Assembly (NCBI GenBank): GCA_945983015.1
Contig: CAMFSN010000002.1
Span: 1 to 39,572, forward strand
Reading direction: 5' to 3'
Length of the DNA stretch: 39,572 nucleotides
Origin: an uncultured Bacteroidales bacterium
GTDB taxonomy: Bacteria > Bacteroidota > Bacteroidia > Bacteroidales > UBA932
The notes under the pieces were generated by a model. The model had not been told where the DNA came from. It did not search any database and saw nothing but the letters and a program-made list of their open reading frames with translations. Every line of letters begins with the position of its first letter. The stretch's first letter is position 1. This document shows positions 33,808-39,572 of the stretch, in pieces. The position numbers were made by a program, and so were the translations under genes.

Positions 33808-33829
33808 TCCTTTAGCACGCGCTAAAGGA
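33808..33829 (+). repeat. Leader hairpin upstream of tRNA-His
   Basis: TCCTTTAGC-ACGC-GCTAAAGGA: 9-bp perfect stem, 4-nt loop. Confidence 0.9.
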
Positions 33830-33834
33830 TATAT

Positions 33835-33908
33835 GGTGCGATTAGTTCAGTTGGTAGAGCACTAGATTGTGGTTCTAGGTGTCGTGGGTTCGAGCCCCAC
33901 ATCGCACC
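33835..33908 (+). tRNA. tRNA-His(GTG)
   Basis: Encoded G-1, acceptor GTGCGAT/ATCGCAC, anticodon loop TTGTGGT (GTG), T arm GTGGG-TTCGAGC-CCCAC, C73. Confidence 0.96.
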
Positions 33909-33915
33909 CCCTGAT

Positions 33916-33947
33916 GACGCTCTCGGACAGATCCGAGGGCGTCTTTT
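33916..33947 (+). terminator. Rho-independent terminator after tRNA-His
   Basis: GACGCTCTCGGA-CAGA-TCCGAGGGCGTC (one T-G wobble) followed by TTTT. Confidence 0.85.
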
Positions 33948-33952
33948 CATTA

Positions 33953-33980
33953 AGAGGATGAAGTTCATCCTCTTTTTTTC
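33953..33980. terminator. Second hairpin, possibly bidirectional, at the end of the histidine kinase gene
   Basis: AAGAGGATGAA-G-TTCATCCTCTT followed by T-run on plus; overlaps the HK stop codon (33965-33967). Confidence 0.55.
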
Positions 33981-35239
33981 GTATCCCAGATAAACTCGAG
34001 GCCGCCCTCCTCAGGGATGCGGGCAGAAATGCTACCCCCGTGGAAGTTCACCGCATTCCTTACCACAGAAAGTCCCAGGCCACTCCCGACCTCCTCCCGA
34101 GGATCTTCTGAGCCGAGAATATCCAGACGAAAAAATCGCTCAAAAATCAGCTCCAGCATCTCTGCAGGCACTCCCCTGCCGCTATCCTTATAGATAATAC
34201 GCATAGGCGAGTTCTCCTCCTGTTCCTTTCGGACAGTAATCACAGTGTTCCTCCCCGCATACTTGCATGTGTTTTCCACCAAATTACGGAAGATGGCATA
34301 TATTAAGCTGTAATTTCCCTGCATACGGGCATCGTCTCCCAGCAGGTTGACAGCCGTCATCTCCTTCTCCTTCAATTTATGAGAAAACTCATCCAATACC
34401 CCATCGAGAATCTCCTTCAAGGAAAGATCTTCCACTTTTATTAATTCCGGAGCCTCCTCTATCTTCGTCACTATGGATATGTCCCTGAGCAGATCCGAAA
34501 GCCTGAGAGACTGAAGGTACGCCCTTTGAATAAAGAGTTTCCGGCGTTCCTCATCCAGATCCGGGCAGTCTACCAAGGCCTCCAGATAGCCCCTCATGCT
34601 GCTTACTGGAGTCTTGAGCTCGTGTGCGATATTGTGAGTCATCTCCCTTTTCATCCTTCTGTTCTCTTGCTTTTCACTCTCCACTTTATTCAAGGCCAAT
34701 TCCAATTCCCTATAGTTCTTGAGCATAGCCCTGCCTATGGCAGCCAGCACCAAAAGAAGAAGCAGAACGCTGGCTATCAGATAAAAGGAAGCCGGCCTAA
34801 GAAAATGTTTGATGTCCAGTTCATAAGGTAGTGCCACCCTGACGATGCTGTCGCCATAGTCTTTCGCGAAATAGCAATATTCTCTTTTGTCCGTGTCAGA
34901 CTTCCGGATAGCCCAGCCCCGTCCCGATACTTTACAATCTCTAATCTCCGGACGGCTGCTGTGATTTTCCTTCAGACTGTCTGAAATGGAATCGAAAAGG
35001 ACCTTTCCATCCTCGGAAAGCAAGGTAATACGCACATCCTGCCCAGAAGGAAGCGAGGCAGAAAAATCTTGGCCGTCCTTATACATGTCCGCTATGGTCT
35101 CCATTCTGGCAGCGAGAATAGTCCTCTTACTGTTCTTTTCCAACTCCATTACATAGATGGAGGCGAGCAGCACGAATATCCCAAGCACGGCTCCCAGACA
35201 GATCAGAAGCATCTGTTTAAATGAATATCCTCCTTTCAT
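33965..35239 (-). CDS. Sensor histidine kinase (PhoR-like)
   Basis: TM, extracytoplasmic domain, TM; MTHNIAHELKTPVSSMRGYLEAL, FRNLVENTCKYAG, GSGLGLSVVRNAVNFHGG. Start set at MKGGYSF, overlapping the regulator stop (ATGA). Confidence 0.92.
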   Translation of the reverse strand: MKGGYSFKQMLLICLGAVLGIFVLLASIYVMELEKNSKRTILAARMETIADMYKDGQDFSASLPSGQDVRITLLSEDGKVLFDSISDSLKENHSSRPEIRDCKVSGRGWAIRKSDTDKREYCYFAKDYGDSIVRVALPYELDIKHFLRPASFYLIASVLLLLLVLAAIGRAMLKNYRELELALNKVESEKQENRRMKREMTHNIAHELKTPVSSMRGYLEALVDCPDLDEERRKLFIQRAYLQSLRLSDLLRDISIVTKIEEAPELIKVEDLSLKEILDGVLDEFSHKLKEKEMTAVNLLGDDARMQGNYSLIYAIFRNLVENTCKYAGRNTVITVRKEQEENSPMRIIYKDSGRGVPAEMLELIFERFFRLDILGSEDPREEVGSGLGLSVVRNAVNFHGGSISARIPEEGGLEFIWDTKKRG

Positions 35240-35907
35240 AAGCATCTGTCTGTCAATGAATAACCAAAGCCACAACGGCTGAGCAGCATATCTTTGTAAA
35301 GACCCAGCTTGGCTCTGATGTGAGCGATATGCACATCTATAGTCCGTTCTGTCACATAAGGAGCTTCCGCCCACAACTCCTTTATCAATTCCCCGCGAGT
35401 GAAATAGGTCCCCTTGTGTTTTATAAGGAAAAGGAGGATATCGAACTCTTTTCTGGAGAAAAGAATTTCATCCTCAGCCAGAAAAGCTTTTGCGGACTTG
35501 GCATCTATCTTCAAAGGACCACAATAATACAGTGACTCCTCTTCTGAATAGGATCTCTTCAAAACCGCTTTTACCCTGGCCAGCAACTCCGCGCTGGAGA
35601 AAGGCTTGGAGATATAGTCATCGGCTCCGGAGCGAAAACCATTGAGCACATCCTCTTCTGCCGATCTTGCAGTCAGAAAAATAATGGGAATCTTGCAAGC
35701 CTGAGAGCGCAGGCGTTCAGCCATCTGATACCCGTTCATCCCGGGGAGCATCACGTCCAGAAGAATCAATTTGATGCCCGGCTTAATTTTAGCCATACCC
35801 TGTTCAGCGGAATTTGCCTCCACCGGCTTATAGCCAGCTCTTTCCAGGTTAAAGGACAGAATTTCCCGAAGGTCTCTTTCGTCCTCAACTATGAGAATTT
35901 CTTCCAT
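35236..35907 (-). CDS. PhoB/OmpR-family winged-helix response regulator
   Basis: ILIVEDERDLREIL, LILLDVMLPGMNGYQMAE, FLTARSAEEDVLNGFRSGADDYISKPFS; wHTH YVTERTIDVHIAHIRAKL. Confidence 0.95.
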   Translation of the reverse strand: MEEILIVEDERDLREILSFNLERAGYKPVEANSAEQGMAKIKPGIKLILLDVMLPGMNGYQMAERLRSQACKIPIIFLTARSAEEDVLNGFRSGADDYISKPFSSAELLARVKAVLKRSYSEEESLYYCGPLKIDAKSAKAFLAEDEILFSRKEFDILLFLIKHKGTYFTRGELIKELWAEAPYVTERTIDVHIAHIRAKLGLYKDMLLSRCGFGYSLTDRCL

Positions 35908-35918
35908 ATCGCAAATGT

Positions 35919-35962
35919 AGTTAAAATTGTGTTATGACCCTGTTAAATCTTTGTTAATTCCA
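35919..35962 (+). promoter_or_regulatory. PHO-box-like 11-bp direct repeat array
   Basis: AGTTAAAATTG TGTTATGACCC TGTTAAATCTT TGTTAATTCCA: TGTTA at 35930, 35941 and 35952 plus near-match AGTTA at 35919. Confidence 0.6.
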
Positions 35963-36028
35963 CTGCAGAGTCTTTTCGGACCACAAAAAATATGTCACTT
36001 TTGTCCTCGAAATTACGATTTATTGAAA

Positions 36029-37723
36029 ATGTTGACACAGATTTTTACCCTGTTGGGCGCTCTGGCGATGTTCCTCTACGGAATGAATATGATGAGCTCC
36101 GGAATTCAGAAAGCAGCAGGCAACAAACTCCGCTCCCTGCTCGGAGCAATGACTTCAAAGCCTATCAAAGGCCTTCTCACCGGAATGGGCATCACTGCCA
36201 TAATCCAATCCTCCAGTGCCACTACCGTGCTGGTAGTCAGTTTCGTAAGTGCGGGACTTCTGACATTGAAGCAGTCCATAGGCGTTATTATGGGGGCCAA
36301 TATAGGTACGACCATCACTGCCTGGATCATCTCCCTGCTCGGCTTTAAGTTTGATATCGCTGCCCTCGCGATTCCTTTCTTCCTGCTGGGCTTTATCCTG
36401 CTGCAACTGAAAAAGGACAGATACCACAACATCGGGGAGTTCGTTATCGGCTTCTGCCTGCTCTTCCTCGGCCTTTCACTTATCAAATCTTCTGTTCCCG
36501 ACCTCAAGAGCAATCCCGAGATTCTGTCATTCATTGCCAATTGGACCAACTGGGGCTTTGGAAGCATCCTTATCTTTGTGCTCTTCGGAACTATTCTGAC
36601 TTTGGTACTCCAATCCTCCAGTGCCACTATGGCGATTACCCTCATAATGCTGAACGAGGGCTGGATTCCATTCGAAATGGGGGCAGCGATGGTGCTGGGA
36701 GAGAATATTGGCACCACCATAACTGCGAACATAGCAGCGGCGATGGGAAACATAAATGCGAAAAGAACAGCCCTGACGCACACCGTTTTCAATGTCTTCG
36801 GAGTATTGTGGGCATTGGCCTTATTTCATCCTTTCGTGGCTCTGGACAAGGCGGTGGTCGGAATCGTCGGGGAATTCAATCCACTGGTAGGGCTTTCTAT
36901 GTTCCATACCCTTTTCAATACCATCAACAGCTTCATACTCATCTGGTTCATACCTCAACTTGAGAAATTGGTTATAAGAATCCTTCCGGACAAGAGGCCA
37001 GCTGAAGAGAAAAAGGATAAGCATCTGCGCTACATCAGCGGTGGTCCTGTGGCTACTCCTGAACTTGGGGCGACAATGGCCCTGATGGAGACGGCTAACT
37101 TTGCAGAGATATCCTCCAACGAAGTTCAGATAATAGAAGATGCAGTTGAAAATCTGGGGAATAGTGACTTTGAGCAATACCGCGAACGACTGGTCAAATA
37201 CGAGCAGATTTCTGACAATATAGAGAAAGAAGTAAACAATTTCTTGGGCAGTTTGTCTGAAGAAGAAGTCAGCTCCAAAACTGTCAGAATCATAAAAGCC
37301 CTTTACAGAATCAATTCCGAGCTGGAAAGCCTGGGGGATAGCGGAGAGTGCATTAGCCGCATACTGCAGAGGCTGAAAAGCAGCGGAGCAAGTTTAGGGC
37401 AGGAAAGGAAAAGAGGATTGGCCTTTATGCTGACGGGGCTCAGGAGTGCATATCAGACGATGATAGACAACCTCAAGGCGAAAGTGCCGGGAAGCAGTGA
37501 AAAGCAGTTCAATATGGCTCGGGCATTAGACGAGGAGAAGGCACTTAACTGCCTTAGAGACAAGCTTAGAGATGAGGAAATCGCAAGAATTGAGCGTTGC
37601 AGATTGACAGAAGAAGAGTACGCAGCGAGCACCCTCTACCTCGATGCGGTATCGGAATTGGAGAGGATGGGGGACTACCTTATCAATATCTCTCAGGCTA
37701 TGGAGCAGGCCAAGGTACTATAG
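36029..37723 (+). CDS. Na/Pi cotransporter family protein with C-terminal PhoU-like domain
   Basis: Two QSSSAT signature repeats (IIQSSSATTVLVVSF, LVLQSSSATMAITLI), MGANIGTTITAWI, LGENIGTTITANI; helical C-terminus. Start set at MLTQIFTLLGALAMFLYGM. Confidence 0.92.
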   Translation: MLTQIFTLLGALAMFLYGMNMMSSGIQKAAGNKLRSLLGAMTSKPIKGLLTGMGITAIIQSSSATTVLVVSFVSAGLLTLKQSIGVIMGANIGTTITAWIISLLGFKFDIAALAIPFFLLGFILLQLKKDRYHNIGEFVIGFCLLFLGLSLIKSSVPDLKSNPEILSFIANWTNWGFGSILIFVLFGTILTLVLQSSSATMAITLIMLNEGWIPFEMGAAMVLGENIGTTITANIAAAMGNINAKRTALTHTVFNVFGVLWALALFHPFVALDKAVVGIVGEFNPLVGLSMFHTLFNTINSFILIWFIPQLEKLVIRILPDKRPAEEKKDKHLRYISGGPVATPELGATMALMETANFAEISSNEVQIIEDAVENLGNSDFEQYRERLVKYEQISDNIEKEVNNFLGSLSEEEVSSKTVRIIKALYRINSELESLGDSGECISRILQRLKSSGASLGQERKRGLAFMLTGLRSAYQTMIDNLKAKVPGSSEKQFNMARALDEEKALNCLRDKLRDEEIARIERCRLTEEEYAASTLYLDAVSELERMGDYLINISQAMEQAKVL

Positions 37724-39418
37724 GGAATCCTTCAACACCAGGTCCTTGAACTTGGCATGACGTTTCTCGTCAAGCAGCAGAAGGGTAAGCTTAAATTGGC
37801 CGTCGCGGGCACCTTCATCTATGCACCTCTGCTTGAAGGTCTCGAAGGAATCCTTGATAAGCCTGTAGGTGGCAGGCTCCTTGATGCGAAGACTGTCTCG
37901 CTTCGCCCCGTACTCACAGTTGATTTCCTTTAGGGCTGCATCTACCTTACGGGTAAACTCCTCTGCCTGTGCCTGAGTGGTGTTTCTGTCGCTGAACTCC
38001 CAATAGAAATCGTAGGAAGAACGCTCCTGATCGGCAAAGCCCACAAAGAAACGGGTGAGCATTCCACTCTCCTGTTCCACCTTATGCACTGCATCGCAGA
38101 ACTGTTTTTCGTAAAGTTTCTCACCTGTCATAGAGACTATACCCTTGGTCTTTTGAATAAGGTGAACAGTCGGAGAATTCTTGTATTTAGGCCCCACTTC
38201 GAGAAGGTCTGTCATATTGTAGCGGTAAAGTCCGGCCCATGTGGTGATGAATGGGCAGTAACGCTTACCTTCCTCGAGCTGAGACAGCTGCAGGAATTCC
38301 GGATTCTCCTTATCGAGATCTTCCTCTCGTACAAACTCGTAGTAGTGGAAATGAGGGAAAAGAACAGTATTCAGTGTATCGTCCATCACCAGACCGAAGC
38401 GGCACTCGGAGGCAAAATAGCCGAATTCCATATGGAGAGTATGCTCTGGAAGTGAGCCCTGGAATTTTTCTATGTACTTGTCGGTATTTCCACATTTCCA
38501 GGTGTTAAGAACTTGCAGATTAGGCCAATAATGCTTCGGCAGCACGGTCCCGTACTTGGCCTTCAAGTCCCTAAGCTCCTGTGCTCTCTTCGGATTCGGA
38601 TGTACGCAAGCCTCAAGCTCAGCACGAATCTCCGGAGCTATGTCAAGTTTCTTCGAGATGGTTCCGTTTTCGATGTCCGTTACGTAGTCGTCAAAGTATT
38701 CATTAACATTGTTCTGAAGCTCGACTATGGTGGAAGGATTGGCAGTGATAATGATGCTGATATCCTGCTCGATACCCATTCTCATCAGGACATAATACCG
38801 AGAGTTATAGTCAGTTATGGAGTAAACGCACTGTGGATTACTATAAAGCACTTTCATAAAGTTAGGGCAATCCCTCTGGGTTACTCCCGATACGGAGCCG
38901 TGGACGGTGCCGTCTGGAGCATATCCTTCCACAACCTTACCCACGATACTCAGAGCCTTGCCGGAATAAACCTTCGGGCGATTTCGGATGAAGTTAAACA
39001 GCCAGAGATGAGTCATCTTGCTGTAAACCATCTTCATATACTCCTGAGTCATAGGAATCCATTTCGGCTCAGCAGTAGAGCCTGAGGTGGTGGCATACAT
39101 TATCGGTTTGCCGGGGAAGAGGATGTCAGATTCTCCGTTTTTATGCCTTTCCACATAAGGGCGAAGGTCTTCGTATTCATTTACCGGAACATTCTGCTGC
39201 CAGAGTTTGAAGAGTTCCTCATCTGTTTTGGCTTCTAGGATTTGAGCAAAATTGTGCTCTTTTCCGTAAACGCTGTCTTTAGCGTAATTAATGATGTTTC
39301 TAAGAGTATGTGCGGCCGCATCCTGAGGATTCCGGCTGGCTTTGTTCAATTTTACGAGCTGGATACTGCCTGCACAAGAAAGCAGGAAATTGGCTACCAG
39401 CATATTTTTCACTCCCAT
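37718..39418 (-). CDS. GH3 (auxin-responsive promoter) family protein, adenylating acyl-amido synthetase fold
   Basis: 566 aa; PIMYATTSGSTAEPKWIPMT, YFASECRFGLVMDD, ITTWAGLYRYNMTDLLEVGPKYKNSPTVHLIQKTKGIVSMTGEKLYE. Confidence 0.9.
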   Translation of the reverse strand: MGVKNMLVANFLLSCAGSIQLVKLNKASRNPQDAAAHTLRNIINYAKDSVYGKEHNFAQILEAKTDEELFKLWQQNVPVNEYEDLRPYVERHKNGESDILFPGKPIMYATTSGSTAEPKWIPMTQEYMKMVYSKMTHLWLFNFIRNRPKVYSGKALSIVGKVVEGYAPDGTVHGSVSGVTQRDCPNFMKVLYSNPQCVYSITDYNSRYYVLMRMGIEQDISIIITANPSTIVELQNNVNEYFDDYVTDIENGTISKKLDIAPEIRAELEACVHPNPKRAQELRDLKAKYGTVLPKHYWPNLQVLNTWKCGNTDKYIEKFQGSLPEHTLHMEFGYFASECRFGLVMDDTLNTVLFPHFHYYEFVREEDLDKENPEFLQLSQLEEGKRYCPFITTWAGLYRYNMTDLLEVGPKYKNSPTVHLIQKTKGIVSMTGEKLYEKQFCDAVHKVEQESGMLTRFFVGFADQERSSYDFYWEFSDRNTTQAQAEEFTRKVDAALKEINCEYGAKRDSLRIKEPATYRLIKDSFETFKQRCIDEGARDGQFKLTLLLLDEKRHAKFKDLVLKDSL

Positions 39419-39517
39419 AAATTTATAGTTTTCGGTTTCTTGGATTTAAAAAAAGCCATGCAAGTTAATAAATTTCAAGATAAAATAAAATAGACTTGAC
39501 TCGTACCTTAGGTTATG

Positions 39518-39572
39518 TTGTATATTTGCAGTCCTTTAGCACGCGCTAAAGGATATATGGTGCGATTAGTTC
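39518..39572 (+). repeat. Second copy of tRNA-His promoter/leader/5' end, truncated at window end
   Basis: Exact 55-bp match to 33794-33848, covering TATATTTG, the leader hairpin (39532-39553) and the first bases of tRNA-His. Confidence 0.95.
39559..39572 (+). tRNA. tRNA-His, 5' fragment (second copy, cut by window end)
   Basis: ggtgcgattagttc identical to the start of tRNA-His at 33835. Confidence 0.7.

Noticed and set aside
36106-36792. 228-aa minus-strand ORF opposite the Na/Pi transporter
   Set aside because: Mirror of the QSSSAT-containing transporter; no independent evidence.
1-39572. Prophage, integrase, CRISPR-Cas or biosynthetic gene cluster
   Set aside because: No structural phage genes, integrases, cas genes, repeat-spacer arrays or PKS/NRPS signatures seen in the ORF translations.

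Overview
This 39.6 kb window looks like a Bacteroidota (Bacteroidales-like) chromosomal contig, judging by TAnnTTTG -7 promoter motifs, the BamA/OmpH/uppS/nadK/pdxJ neighbourhood, and GSCFA, DUF4837 and GH3 families. It is mostly housekeeping: ruvX-def-phosphohexomutase-HAD, M23-dxr-rseP-DUF4837, tRNA-Glu-rpsT, feoAB fusion, gdhA, bamA, uppS, nadK, pdxJ, radC, tRNA-His, a PhoR/PhoB-like two-component system and a Na/Pi cotransporter. The most notable points are: (1) a tightly coupled operon of a steroid 5-alpha-reductase-family membrane protein, an Old Yellow Enzyme-family reductase, an SDR and an aldose-epimerase-like protein, a candidate bile-acid/steroid-reducing cassette; (2) a perfect in-frame 312-bp tandem duplication inside the bamA beta-barrel (predicted +104 aa); (3) a hicAB toxin-antitoxin cassette between radC and tRNA-His, flanked by a 46-bp direct repeat of the radC 3' end with only synonymous and stop-codon differences; (4) a PHO-box-like array of 11-bp-spaced TGTTA repeats between the PhoB-like regulator and the Na/Pi transporter; (5) a perfect leader hairpin shared by two tRNA-His copies, the second truncated by the window end within an exactly 55-bp repeat. 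All calls come from reading the sequence and ORF translations; no database search was run.
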